64,000 nt of DNA from Acidihalobacter ferrooxydans (GCF_001975725.1 NZ_CP019434.1:2637919-2701918), one strand, 5' to 3'; shown: positions 9,739-18,525, counted from the stretch's first letter. The notes: generated by a model from the letters alone, not told the origin. Numbers and translations: made by a program.

Positions 9739-9953
9739 TCAATTTCCTTTTCGATCTTCTGCCGGGCTGTTTCCCAATCCTCGAATGTCTCCTCGCCGCG
9801 CGCGGCGGCCGCCTCCCTGTCCGCAAGCAGCTTGCCATGCCAATCCGGCGGCGGGATCTGGTCAGGATGCTGCGTCAAATCGTTCCAGAGGGCCTCCATG
9901 ATCTGGAGTTTTTCCTCGATGGTCATTTCGTCCAATGGCAGTGATATGTTCAT
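9735..9953 (-). CDS. Addiction-module antitoxin
   Basis: The 72-residue acidic protein starts MNISLPLDEMTIEEKLQIMEALWNDL and ends with a Glu/Lys-rich helix. This matches the small addiction-module component family (the unstable antitoxin class that pairs with RelE/ParE toxins). It lies directly upstream of the toxin gene and overlaps it by 4 bp, and starts 28 bp after the Res-like gene. It should bind and neutralise the toxin and may repress its own expression. No separate promoter is obvious, so expression may depend on the upstream operon promoter. Confidence 0.82.
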   Translation of the reverse strand: MNISLPLDEMTIEEKLQIMEALWNDLTQHPDQIPPPDWHGKLLADREAAAARGEETFEDWETARQKIEKEIE

Positions 9954-9981
9954 GCCGTCATCTCCTGACCCGCTGTCACAT

Positions 9982-12900
9982 TCAGGCCAATACAGTTACG
10001 TTTTGCCCGATCATCCTATCGAATTCCTGCGCCACCCTGTTTGAGAAATCTTCCTGCATTTCATACACATCGCCAAACTCGGCGAAGGCCCAACGACCGT
10101 AGTGGCCGTGATTATTGACGCCGGGCACCCAGTAGTTGTCCATGGTGGATTTTTTCTCCTTGGCGTCCTCGCCACGGTAGCCCTTGATCTCGACGATGAG
10201 GTTGAGCGGATCGTCCCTGCCGTGGCCGTCGTCGATTATCACGATGAAATCAGGGATGTAGGTGCGGGTCTCGGAGCCGTAGCGATAAGGCACTTCCAGC
10301 CCCAGCCCGTGGTTCTTCACATAGGCCAGCACTTTCGGGTGACTCTCGGCCACGCGGCAGAATTCGCCCTCCCAGTCAGAGTCGAGGATCGCCCAGTTGA
10401 TGTGGCACTTCTCGGGATGGGTCTCCCAGCGGCTGTCCTTAGCGGTGGTGAAGTTCACATGGGTGGTGGAGCCTACCGGGTTGTATGGGTCGAACACGGC
10501 ATTGATCGGCCGATTCTTGTCTCGTTCGGCGCGATTGATGCCATCGAAGATGCGCTGGCAGACCATGTCGGCCAGCTCCTGGTACATGAGCTGGGCCGGA
10601 TAAGTGCCGCCCTTGCAGTCCAGGCACTCGTCCAGCCACTTTCGGGTGATGCCCTTGAGCTGGCCGAACAGGTGCAGGGGCGGCTCAGCGCCGGGGCCGC
10701 GCAATTTGCTGTAGAGCAGGCGCTGGGTGAGATGGAACAGCAACGAGGAACGGCGCAGGTCTCCGGTGTGAACCAGGGTCAGGTCCACCCCTTCGCCGAT
10801 GATGCCCTGATTCTTGGTGATGGACGGGCCGACCAGATCGGGGGTGAGTTCCAGCACCGAATCCTCATTGAACTCGGCGGTGAGGCGTTCCTCCGGCAGC
10901 TCTACCCGGTAACCGGCGACGCGGGGAAAACGGATCTCCAGATGGTCGCGCTCGGGGCGCACGGCCTTGACGTGCACCGTCTCGCGTGGCGGCTGCGGGG
11001 GTGAAACCACCGGCTTGGCGGTGAAGTCGAAGGGAATACCGAGTACGTCGGCGTATTCGACGTTGAACAGCCCTTCGTCGTTGAGGTCGTAGGACTGGCG
11101 GCGCAGGGCGCGACCGATCACCTGTTCGCAGAGCAATTGGGTGCCGAAAGCGCGGATACCTAGCACATGGGTGACGGTGTTGGCGTCCCAGCCCTCGGTG
11201 AGCATCGAGACCGAGACCACGCAGCGCACGGACTCGCCCAAGGCGCCGGGCCTGCCGACGGTGTTCATCACCTCGCGCAGCAGGGTGGCGTCGTCGATGT
11301 CCTTGCCGGCGTGGATCTGGTTGGCCAGCGCCCCGCCCCGCTCCAGGGCCTCGCGCTTGAAGCGCTCGATTTCATCAAACGCCATCGCGCGGAAGTTCGC
11401 ATCCAGCGCCTCGCCGGATTCGAGTTGTTCGCTGTCGATCAGTAGTGTGCGCGGCCGGGGCAAGGGGTTGCCGTGTTCGTCGAAATTGCGGAACAGCTCG
11501 AGGCGGCCGTTTTCCAGCGTGGTAGAGCCGTCCTCGTTCTCGCGGTGGAAGCCTGAGATGTAGTCGTAGACCAGCTTGGAGGTGGCGGTATTGTTGCAGA
11601 CCACGATGAAGCAGGGTGGAATGCGAAGGCCAGCCCTGTCCCACAACTCGAAGGTCTTTTTGTAGTGGCCGTAGAGGGCCTCGAGGGCGGTCTTGAGCGG
11701 CGCGGGCAGCGCCAGTGGATCGAGCGCCTTGGCCTTGCCCCGGCCTTTCTTCGGCATGTCCTTGCGGATGTGTTCCCAGAGGTTGCGGAACATGGGCATT
11801 TCGTTACCGGGGATGTTGTCGGCCACCGGTACGCGAGGAAGCTTGACGATGCCGCATTCGATGGCGTCCATCAGCGAGAAGTCGCTCATGGTCCAGGGGA
11901 ACAGTGTGCCTTCGACGTAGCCCGAGCCGCTGAGAAAGAAAGGCGTGGCGGAAAGGTCGATCACCCGCGCCACGCCCAGCTTGCGGTTGACGGCCTCCAG
12001 CCCGGAAATCCACAGCCGGGCGGCCTCCCGGTTCTTTTCGGCCTCCTTCTTGTCGTCGCCGGTCTTTTTCTCCTCGTCCGGGTCGCCAGGCTTTTCGCGG
12101 TAACAATGGTGCGCTTCGTCGTTGATGGCCAGAATGTGTTTCATACCCATCAACTCGGGCATCACCCGTTGCAACAGCTGGCCTTCGGTTTCCGTGGTCT
12201 CCAGAGGCTCGCCATGGCCTTGCAACAGAGCGCGCCCGCCGGCGGAAAGTTCCATGCGTTCGCGCCGCTTGAAGGCGTGATAGTTGGTGATGACGATCCG
12301 GGCGCGTTCCAGGTCCACCAGCATGTCGGTCGGCACCAGCTCGCGGCTGGCGTAGTAGCTATCCGGGTCGTTGGGCTGAAGTACGCGCAGGCGGTCGCGG
12401 ATGGTCAGCCCCGGCGCCACTACCAGAAACCCGCGGGTGAAGCGTTTACTTTGCGGATGGCGTACGGCGTTGATGGTCTGCCAGGCGATGAGCATGGCCA
12501 TGACGGTGGTCTTGCCCGCGCCAGTGGCCATTTTGAGCGCCAGGCGCATCAGCCCGGGATTGGCTTCGATACTGGCGTTGGCCAGGTGCTCCAGATAACT
12601 CTGGCCCGCCCTGCCAAGCTGTGGCGCGACCTCGGTCAGCCAGATGGCGGTTTCAACCGCTTCGACCTGACAGAAGAAGGGCCGGATGTTACTGAAATCA
12701 TGGTGACGCCAGTGTTGGAGCAGACGGGCGCTTTCCGGCGTGATCCGCCATTGGGAGGGAGGCAGCTTGCGCCAGCGATCCACTTCCTGGCGCACGCCAT
12801 TGATGATTGCGGGAAGGTATTGCTGCTCGGTGCTGGACAGCCCCTGACCATCATCCAGAGAGAGCGATTCTTGCGCTGCGGATTGCCTGCGTTTCCTGGG

Positions 12901-13050
12901 TTTCGGAATCGGCGTGATGAACTCGGCCCGGCGGCGGCTGGGCACGATTTTCTGCGTCGGCTGCCCCTGCGCGTCCAGTTCCCAGTGGCGCGAGGGGTAC
13001 ACGTAGGGCGAGTTGAGTATGGGGTGGTCGAAGAAAGGGTTTTCGCTCAT
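9982..13050 (-). CDS. DEAD/DEAH helicase-restriction endonuclease (Res-like)
   Basis: The 1022-residue protein has a superfamily 2 helicase core: Walker A in MATGAGKTTVMAML, a DEAH box in AINDEAHHCY, a DLSATPF motif and a late QVIGRALRR arginine motif. Near the C-terminus, YIPDFIVIID followed by LIVEIKGYRG gives a PD-(D/E)xK nuclease signature. This is the architecture of type III restriction subunits and of Res-like enzymes paired with Mod-type methylases. It is the first gene of the leftward operon. It should translocate on or act at unmodified DNA and cut it. The start at 13050 has a weak GGACGAG ribosome site. Confidence 0.88.
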   Translation of the reverse strand: MSENPFFDHPILNSPYVYPSRHWELDAQGQPTQKIVPSRRRAEFITPIPKPRKRRQSAAQESLSLDDGQGLSSTEQQYLPAIINGVRQEVDRWRKLPPSQWRITPESARLLQHWRHHDFSNIRPFFCQVEAVETAIWLTEVAPQLGRAGQSYLEHLANASIEANPGLMRLALKMATGAGKTTVMAMLIAWQTINAVRHPQSKRFTRGFLVVAPGLTIRDRLRVLQPNDPDSYYASRELVPTDMLVDLERARIVITNYHAFKRRERMELSAGGRALLQGHGEPLETTETEGQLLQRVMPELMGMKHILAINDEAHHCYREKPGDPDEEKKTGDDKKEAEKNREAARLWISGLEAVNRKLGVARVIDLSATPFFLSGSGYVEGTLFPWTMSDFSLMDAIECGIVKLPRVPVADNIPGNEMPMFRNLWEHIRKDMPKKGRGKAKALDPLALPAPLKTALEALYGHYKKTFELWDRAGLRIPPCFIVVCNNTATSKLVYDYISGFHRENEDGSTTLENGRLELFRNFDEHGNPLPRPRTLLIDSEQLESGEALDANFRAMAFDEIERFKREALERGGALANQIHAGKDIDDATLLREVMNTVGRPGALGESVRCVVSVSMLTEGWDANTVTHVLGIRAFGTQLLCEQVIGRALRRQSYDLNDEGLFNVEYADVLGIPFDFTAKPVVSPPQPPRETVHVKAVRPERDHLEIRFPRVAGYRVELPEERLTAEFNEDSVLELTPDLVGPSITKNQGIIGEGVDLTLVHTGDLRRSSLLFHLTQRLLYSKLRGPGAEPPLHLFGQLKGITRKWLDECLDCKGGTYPAQLMYQELADMVCQRIFDGINRAERDKNRPINAVFDPYNPVGSTTHVNFTTAKDSRWETHPEKCHINWAILDSDWEGEFCRVAESHPKVLAYVKNHGLGLEVPYRYGSETRTYIPDFIVIIDDGHGRDDPLNLIVEIKGYRGEDAKEKKSTMDNYWVPGVNNHGHYGRWAFAEFGDVYEMQEDFSNRVAQEFDRMIGQNVTVLA

Positions 13051-13510
13051 GGCTCGTCCGTGGCGCCGGTTGTTAATGGCTCTGAGCGCATCAATCTGAT
13101 GAGCTGAGCGTCGTTAATACGCCGCACTTTTCGCTGCCAAGTTAAAAGCTGGTGGAAGCGTGTGCCCGTGGTCAGCGCAGCCATCGTTGCGGCAAAGCGT
13201 ACGCTCGTTTCGAACGTCAGACATCTAAACGTCAGACGTCTACATGACGGTTGCGGCGGGCTCTCCGCCTCGCCCTGCCAAAGCTCATGACTCCGTTCGT
13301 GTCAGTTGTTCACGCACATTCTACAGCGTGGATTGGAAAACCTCGCTATCCAAATGACGGAAGAAGTGCGAGACCCGCATCGGATAGGGTATCAACTTGA
13401 GCAGGAACAGAAGTTTCGCCTCGACCTATCATCCGATCTTCTTCGCTTGCGTCTTACTTCAACCGTAGTGAAATGACTTTACCAACCACAACCACTACAG
13501 AGGAAACCTG
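13051..13510. other. Upstream region of the defence operon
   Basis: This gap separates the first gene of the leftward defence operon from a rightward small membrane-protein gene, so both promoters should lie here. A 15-bp sequence, AACGTCAGACRTCTA, occurs twice in tandem at 13213-13242 and could be a regulator binding site. I could not identify convincing -35/-10 boxes, and no gene or RNA was recognised. Confidence 0.4.
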
Positions 13511-13801
13511 ATGACCACTGCACGCTTTGAAAGCATCATCCTGGACATCGCCGCACGCTTTATGCTGATCAACGAGAACCGCGAGTTCGACCGCGGACTG
13601 CTCTGGGAACACCCGCTTCGTTACCTCTGGCCCAACGCACTGGGCATGGCCTTCGGACTCGCCGTTCATTCGCTCACCAAAGGCATGTTCTACCTCCCCC
13701 TTTGGGGCGACCTGGTGGCGCTGATCTTCTCACCCATGTTTGGCGCGGCGACCTTCGCCTTTGTCCTTGGCAAGCTCGGCTTTAATGGGGCTGACCTTTG
13801 A
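13511..13801 (+). CDS. Small hypothetical membrane protein
   Basis: The 96-residue product is not recognised. It has a charged N-terminus (FESIILDIAARFMLINENREF) and two likely membrane-spanning segments, around YLWPNALGMAFGLAVHSL and LVALIFSPMFGAATFAFVLG. AGAGGAAAC precedes the ATG. It converges on, and overlaps by about 70 bp, the gene on the opposite strand, which lowers confidence that both ends are annotated correctly. Its position between the defence operon and a possible transfer gene suggests an accessory origin. Confidence 0.5.
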   Translation: MTTARFESIILDIAARFMLINENREFDRGLLWEHPLRYLWPNALGMAFGLAVHSLTKGMFYLPLWGDLVALIFSPMFGAATFAFVLGKLGFNGADL

Positions 13802-14215
13802 TTGCCTGACCGGGACGAAGCCCGTCAGCATGTCGGCTTCGTCCCCCATCACACCCGCCTTACCCAGCTTCTTCTCCAGCTTCGTCAGCTCGCGGTAGCT
13901 CTCCTTCAATACCCGCAGCGCATCCCGAACCCACGTCACTTCATCCCGCTCCCAATCCTGCGCTAATCGCGTCACCCGATTCTCCGGCAAATACCGCAGC
14001 ATGTTCTTCGGCGCACCCCCATCCTTCGGCCGATACCAATGACGGTAGCGCCAGTCAACCACTATCCCCGTATCCGTGCTGGAGACCTTCACGAATAGGT
14101 CAGACCATTGATCAGGCCCGCGCCCCTTACCCGTGCGCCGCGACATGAAATCTTCGGCTATCGCGGTCGCCCGCTTCACCAGGTCCGCCTTGATTCGCTG
14201 CATCTCGTCTTGCAT
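13730..14215 (-). CDS. Possible MobI-like conjugative mobilisation protein
   Basis: The 161-residue protein is charged and largely helical, with a central segment VVDWRYRHWYR followed by GGAPKNMLRYLPEN and a helical tail. This layout resembles MobI(A/C)-type proteins, which recognise oriT in SXT/R391 and IncA/C elements together with TraI. The similarity is recalled from memory and modest. Support comes from context: an array of about 66-bp spaced direct repeats lies just upstream of its start, as oriT lies beside mobI in those elements. No integrase, relaxase or transfer genes are in the window. Confidence 0.45.
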   Translation of the reverse strand: MQDEMQRIKADLVKRATAIAEDFMSRRTGKGRGPDQWSDLFVKVSSTDTGIVVDWRYRHWYRPKDGGAPKNMLRYLPENRVTRLAQDWERDEVTWVRDALRVLKESYRELTKLEKKLGKAGVMGDEADMLTGFVPVRQSKVSPIKAELAKDKGEGRRAKHG

Positions 14216-14308
14216 GTGCGTGCTCCTGTTACCACCGACACCGTGCGTCTACGACTCTTACGCGCTGCGGGATTTCCCGATTCGACCCAATTGAGCGGAA
14301 AGTCAACG

Positions 14309-14600
14309 GCTGTTTTCTCCCTCCCTAGTATCTTTGGGATTTTTGGCATTCGGCGTTACGGGATTTCTTGATTTTCCGACAATACTAGGACAAACCGCCT
14401 TTTTCTTTTTTCGCGCAGAGCGCTACGTCAAACACGTGTTTTTCCGACAATACTAAACAAACCCGTACTTTCTTTCGTCAGACCGAATATACCATAAACA
14501 CTGGTTTTTCCGACAATACTGAGAGAAAGGCCAGTTTCACTCTGCAACCCATATTTACGCTAAAGTCTGTTTTTCCAGACAATACTAGGACAAACAGGGA
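14309..14600 (+). repeat. Spaced direct-repeat array, oriT- or iteron-like
   Basis: TTTTCCGACAATACT occurs at 14372-14386, 14440-14454 and 14506-14520, and again with one extra A at 14571-14586. Spacing is 65-68 bp, about six helical turns. Two copies continue with AGGACAAAC (at 14387 and 14587). A decayed unit may start near 14309 (CTGTTTTCTCC). The stretches between repeats are AT-rich and loosely alike, so the array can be seen as degenerate 66-bp tandem units. There is no cas gene, and the repeats are too short and the gaps too similar for CRISPR. The position upstream of the MobI-like gene favours a transfer or replication origin. Confidence 0.6.
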
Positions 14601-14876
14601 TTTTTCGTGTACGAGAAAATTCCGGTTTAGGGTATCTGAACGAGCCGACTCAACCGATCAATTTCCCGCAGCGTTTGAATACCGCTTGGGTGGGGTCTGA
14701 AGACCGGTGATGGCATCGATTTCAAGGGTCAGTTGGCGCTTCATCAGAAGGCAAACAGACCCGGGCCGTTTCGTCCCTTATGTGGGATTGACGATCACCA
14801 TCGTGCCAGAATCGGTTGTTTTTTGGCCCGCTTTGTCCCTCTTCGGCCCGGCCTTGCTGCACATGCGCGCTTGGAT

Positions 14877-15195
14877 GGTTCTCTTGAGCGCCGGGTGCAA
14901 TTCATCAAGCGCGCCAGGAACAAGGTCAAGGATACATCCGCCCAGGCCCTACCGGTGCTTGCCAGCCTGCATCCGTCCAAGGGGCTGGAATGGGAACGGG
15001 TATGGATCATGGGCTGCGAAGACGGACACGTTCCCCATGTCGAGGCCCCTTTGGATGTAGAACGCAGGTTGTTCTACGTCGGTCTGACCGCGCCAAGGAT
15101 CCGTTGCACGTCTCCTACAGCCTGGACAACAAGTCCGTGGCGTCCCGGTTCTTTGCCGAGTGCGAAGAACCGGAAGGCGCTTGCGTTGATCGGGT
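14877..15195 (+). pseudogene. C-terminal fragment of a UvrD-type helicase
   Basis: Translation gives LASLHPSKGLEWERVWIMGCEDG, then ERRLFYVGLT, the motif V/VI region of a UvrD/Rep helicase. After about 15090 the match continues in another frame as RAKDPLHVSYSLDNKSVASRF. The N-terminal ATPase half is absent and one frameshift separates the two pieces, so this is a relic. It is not a duplicate of the operon helicase at 980-3052, because the motif wording differs. It fits the idea of a decayed integrative element here. Confidence 0.7.
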
Positions 15196-15401
15196 TTCAT
15201 GTTGTCATTCTGATCAGGCATACACTCAACGCGCTCTACAGCCCGGCCTGCGCAGACGCGCCATGAAGCGGCCAGCATTGGTGCGCGGGCTGTGCTTTGG
15301 ATGCCCTTGTCCAAGCGCGAGAAGGCATTCGTTTACCAGGGCGTTCTCGTGATTATGGGGCGAGAGCGATTTTTGAAACGCATTATCGAGAGGTCTCTTT
15401 C

Positions 15402-15770
15402 GTGAAACGATCCACGGTGTTTATCTGGAGTCCGCAAAACGTCGCGCTCAGGGAGCAATTGGCAAAGCCTGTTGGTCGGCATACGTTGCGGAAGATTGCT
15501 GACCTGATGGGAGAGCGATTGATTGAGTGCGTAAACGTGAACAACAAGCCGTTGACGCACATCAAAATGGAAATGAGCGCCGACGAATCCGGCTTGGTGA
15601 CTGTCGTACTCGTTGAACGGCCCGCGAGTATCGCTCGCATGGTGTTCTATATGCCGCTCATTCTGCTGCGCTACCGGCGACTGCAGGTCTTTGCGTCGTG
15701 GCCGTTCAAGCACGTTGCAAACGCGCTTGGCGAAATCGAGAAGTTCGTTGTCGATGAGATGCAATCTTGA
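15402..15770 (+). CDS. Hypothetical protein
   Basis: I do not recognise this 122-residue product. It begins VKRSTVFIWSPQNVALREQL from a GTG preceded by GAGAGG at a suitable distance; a longer frame from 15297 is possible but has no ribosome site. A hydrophobic stretch, ARMVFYMPLILLRY, could touch a membrane, and the C-terminus is helical and acidic. It may belong to the same prophage or mobile remnant as its neighbours. Confidence 0.45.
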   Translation: MKRSTVFIWSPQNVALREQLAKPVGRHTLRKIADLMGERLIECVNVNNKPLTHIKMEMSADESGLVTVVLVERPASIARMVFYMPLILLRYRRLQVFASWPFKHVANALGEIEKFVVDEMQS

Positions 15771-15887
15771 GACGGGCTTGTTGTCTAATTGAGTAGGTGT
15801 CCTGCGCCAACTGATCAGGTCTCCCGCTACGCCGGCATCGCAGACCGAGCAGATTTGAAAAAGACGAAGCGGATTTTGGGCTGTAAC

Positions 15888-16106
15888 ATGAACACTGACA
15901 AGACATACAAAATCATTGCCGCCGCCAGCGCCGGCCTGATCACGGCCGCGGGGGTATTCACAAAACAAGTCGGGATCTGGGAGTCGCCGATTATCATGAC
16001 GCTGATTTACGTCCTCATCGAGGGGCTGGGAATGATCGATCTGTTCGATGAGGACGACGACAAGAGCAAGAGCACGAGCACGAGCAAAGAGGACAAGAAG
16101 CCATGA
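15888..16106 (+). CDS. Small phage-like membrane protein
   Basis: The 72-residue product has two short hydrophobic segments (KIIAAASAGLITAAGVF and SPIIMTLIYVLIEGLGMI) and a very acidic/Lys-rich tail. The ATG at 15888 is preferred over the longer frame because the extra residues look noncoding. Small two-segment membrane proteins of this type are common in prophage lysis or accessory regions, but no specific family is recognised. Its stop overlaps the start of the next frame by 4 bp. Confidence 0.5.
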   Translation: MNTDKTYKIIAAASAGLITAAGVFTKQVGIWESPIIMTLIYVLIEGLGMIDLFDEDDDKSKSTSTSKEDKKP

Positions 16107-16510
16107 GCGTGCAATTGGACTGCATCGACTTATTCGAGCGGCAACCAACCCCGGTGCCGGCCCCTGTCAAGGGCCTCTCCAAGCCGCTGGCCGGGCCAGT
16201 GGCCGCCGTACTTGCGAGACCCGCGCCAGGCCGCGGATATATCCGCGGCCTGGCGGCGCCTAAGCGCGGCGCCCCCGAGTCCGGGCGCGGCTGCTCGAAC
16301 TCGTGCGCGAGTTGCAAGAGGGCAACTGTCATGTATGAGTTGATCAGAGCAATCTTTTGGCGCGTCGGCTGGGGCAGTGGCAGGGTGCTATGGTTGCCCA
16401 TCCTGCTGACCGCCGCAGGTCCTGGGGCTGGGTATATTTTCATTATGTGGATCTGGCGGTTAGTGTCGCGCACACCACTACCATTGGCCGCGCCGCATGG
16501 GGTTGGATAG
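16103..16510 (+). CDS. Hypothetical protein, doubtful
   Basis: The frame overlaps the previous gene by ATGA, which suggests translational coupling, and would give 135 residues with a Pro/Ala-rich first half, a Cys cluster (GCSNSCASCK) and one hydrophobic helix near the end. A perfect 32-bp palindrome lies inside it. The first half may be a structured noncoding element, with the coding part starting at the internal Met (MYELIRAIFW). I do not recognise any homologue. Confidence 0.35.
   Translation: MSVQLDCIDLFERQPTPVPAPVKGLSKPLAGPVAAVLARPAPGRGYIRGLAAPKRGAPESGRGCSNSCASCKRATVMYELIRAIFWRVGWGSGRVLWLPILLTAAGPGAGYIFIMWIWRLVSRTPLPLAAPHGVG
16224..16255. repeat. Perfect 32-bp palindrome
   Basis: Two 16-bp arms meet without a loop at 16239/16240, around a GGATATATCC core, with GC-rich flanks. 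On DNA it could bind a symmetrical dimer; in RNA it would form a strong hairpin. There is no T-run after it, so it is not a standard terminator. Confidence 0.8.
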
Positions 16511-16529
16511 CCGCGCATTGACGAATTGA

Positions 16530-16550
16530 TATGACGCGCAAAACGTCATA
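16530..16550. promoter_or_regulatory. Inverted repeat upstream of methyltransferase
   Basis: TATGACG and CGTCATA are separated by seven bases and end 11 bp before the methyltransferase ATG at 16562. The position and symmetry suit an operator or an RNA hairpin controlling translation of that gene. No regulator is identified. Confidence 0.4.
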
Positions 16551-16561
16551 TAAATATCCTC

Positions 16562-17161
16562 ATGAACTCGAACGCATCACCCAAAAACCGCGGCCGGCCC
16601 CGCATCCATGAAGACCAACGCGCCGCCTGGCGGGCAGCGAGCCGAGCATATCGAAAGCGCAAGAAGCAAAAGGTGTATCACAAGTCCAACTCAGACGAGT
16701 GGTACACGCCGCCGGATCTGGCTGAACATATCATGCAGAATGTCGCACACCGCGACGCGTTCGACATAGACCCGTGCGCGCCAGCGGAGCCGCCGTACAC
16801 CGTGGAAGCCGCACGGCGGCTCACAGCCGCAGACGACGGACTGGCCCATGACTGGGGCGAGCCGGGCACAATTGCCTGGGTCAATCCGCCCTACTCTCAA
16901 ATGAAGAAATGGATCGAAAAATGTTTAGAGCAAGCCGGGCACGGTGTTGTTGTCATCGCCCTTGTCCCTGCCCGCACAGGCACTCGCTGGTGGAGCCGTG
17001 CCATTCACGACGCGGCAGACGGCCACGCAACCGCGCACGCATACACGCTCCCCGGCCGCTTGCGGTTTTACAAGCAGCAGCCGGACAACACGATAATCGA
17101 GGGCGATTCCGCACCGTTCGACAGCGCGATACTGATCTGGAATTTGAGCCTCATCGACTGA
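16562..17161 (+). CDS. Phage-type DNA N6-adenine methyltransferase
   Basis: The 199-residue protein matches the small Dam-like phage methyltransferase family: DEWYTPPDLAEHI, FDIDPCAP and the catalytic NPPY tetrad in WVNPPYSQMKKWIEKC (residues 108-111). A basic N-terminus with an AT-hook-like GRPR precedes the enzyme domain. Such enzymes methylate adenine in phage or prophage DNA, often to evade restriction. It stands without other phage structural genes, so it is probably a surviving morphon of a decayed prophage. The frame is intact and all expected motifs are present. Confidence 0.85.
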   Translation: MNSNASPKNRGRPRIHEDQRAAWRAASRAYRKRKKQKVYHKSNSDEWYTPPDLAEHIMQNVAHRDAFDIDPCAPAEPPYTVEAARRLTAADDGLAHDWGEPGTIAWVNPPYSQMKKWIEKCLEQAGHGVVVIALVPARTGTRWWSRAIHDAADGHATAHAYTLPGRLRFYKQQPDNTIIEGDSAPFDSAILIWNLSLID

Positions 17162-17539
17162 CCCCGGACTGACCCCTGCGTTTACCACCCTTTGCGCAAC
17201 CCCCTACGAGTCGCAAGGGGCACTCTCCGAGCGTGGACAAAGCGTGGAAAACGCAGGCTCAATGTCTATCTGAAACCAGTGATACATTTGTAATATCTAT
17301 CATCAGTGGCTTTATTCTCCCTTCAAGGCGTACAGCAACTTGTCGGACGAAGAGATGGAGCCGAAGCAGTTTCTGACATTGCATAATGTAGCGTCGGTAC
17401 AGTAATCCGGGGATGTCGTCGCGAAGCAGTCCTCGAGTTAAACGCATCCGTAGCTGAGGAAATTGGCGTCCTACAAGGTGATGGAGGTCGCGCACCGCAT
17501 GCGGTCAATGCCGACCAACAGGGTGACAGCTTTCGTATG
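17162..17539. other. Intergenic, no recognisable gene
   Basis: The stretch after the methyltransferase contains only short frames without recognisable products. It may hold the decayed 5-prime part of the HD hydrolase gene that follows, but I could not read a convincing protein here. Confidence 0.35.
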
Positions 17540-18012
17540 GTATAAGTGACAGATTTGGCATGGAATACGCTCATCAAGGCTATTGCGCAGCGTCTCGGCG
17601 AAATTCCTGAGATCCAGTTCCATGCATCGCTGCACGATGCGCACGAGAGCTATATCGGCGATTTACCCCGCACTTGATTTGCGCGATGCAGTATTTGTCT
17701 TGGGTGAACGCTGTCGGCATGATTGCCGAGCGTCTTGATGCCGCCATTTACCAACGCCTGGGCGTGTCGCGGCCGCTTCAATACGAGCAGAAACGCGTGG
17801 CCTATGCGGATCACCTGGCATTGCGTGCGGAGGCGCGTTGCGTGCTGCCTTCACGGGGCGATTGGGCGGGCAATCCCGATGATGCCGATGTCATGCGTTT
17901 CGCCAGGCACTGGAACCGGCTGCCCCAGGGCGACGTTGCTGGCCTGTGTTGGTTGGAGGGTGTGCTTCAGTTGACTGGCGCGGTGGCGAAAAAAAGTCTG
18001 GTTAGCGCCTGA
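17540..18012 (+). pseudogene. Broken phage-type HD-domain hydrolase
   Basis: One frame gives ASLHDAHESYIGDLPR, close to the LLHDAxEAYxGD signature of small HD phosphohydrolases found in phages, and then meets a stop. A second frame continues at 17674 with ERLDAAIYQRLGV and KRVAYADHLALRAEAR, which fits the later helices and second metal-binding region of that family. At least one frameshift separates them, and no N-terminal HD part is visible. Identification is from motif memory only. Confidence 0.45.
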
Positions 18013-18525
18013 TCTCCACCGAAGACCCGAATTACGCCACGGCGTATTCATGGCGTACCCACAAACCAAAAGAAGCTGTAGAAAGTGGCAAGAAGTTGAG
18101 ACGCATGATTCTTAACTTGTTGTCATAACAATAAAATGTTGCGTAATGCGGTAAAATGCGTAACTTATTGATTCTTCGTTAATGGTGCCATCAATAGGCA
18201 ACGTGCTGCGGCGATCCGTTGGGAGGCCACATATGCCATTGGCGTCGTCCCAAGGGCGTCCTTGAACAAGCGGACGAGTTGCGCTTGGCTTATGTGGGCG
18301 GCGTCGGCCAACTCGTGTAAATCATATCCTCCGGCGGCACGCTCGCGAATGAATGCCAATGCTCGTTCGAGCCGACGGCCGCTCCGTTTGGTGCGTCGTT
18401 CCTGGCTGTCCAAACCGAAGCGATCTGCCAAAACCGCCAATAGTGCTAAAGCGCGGCCTTCGAGATAAAGCGATGTGAAGGGACTGTAAAGTGGACCCCA
18501 TAGTCAAGACAAAATCCACCAGAGT

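Noticed and set aside
9416..9838. N-terminal extension of the methyltransferase up to 9838
   Set aside because: The extra 141 residues are Arg/Pro-rich, overlap the well-supported toxin gene in another frame, and a good ribosome site precedes the ATG at 9415.
14309..14600. CRISPR array
   Set aside because: Only about four short repeats of 15 bp, with between-repeat stretches that resemble each other and no cas genes; an origin-type repeat array fits better.
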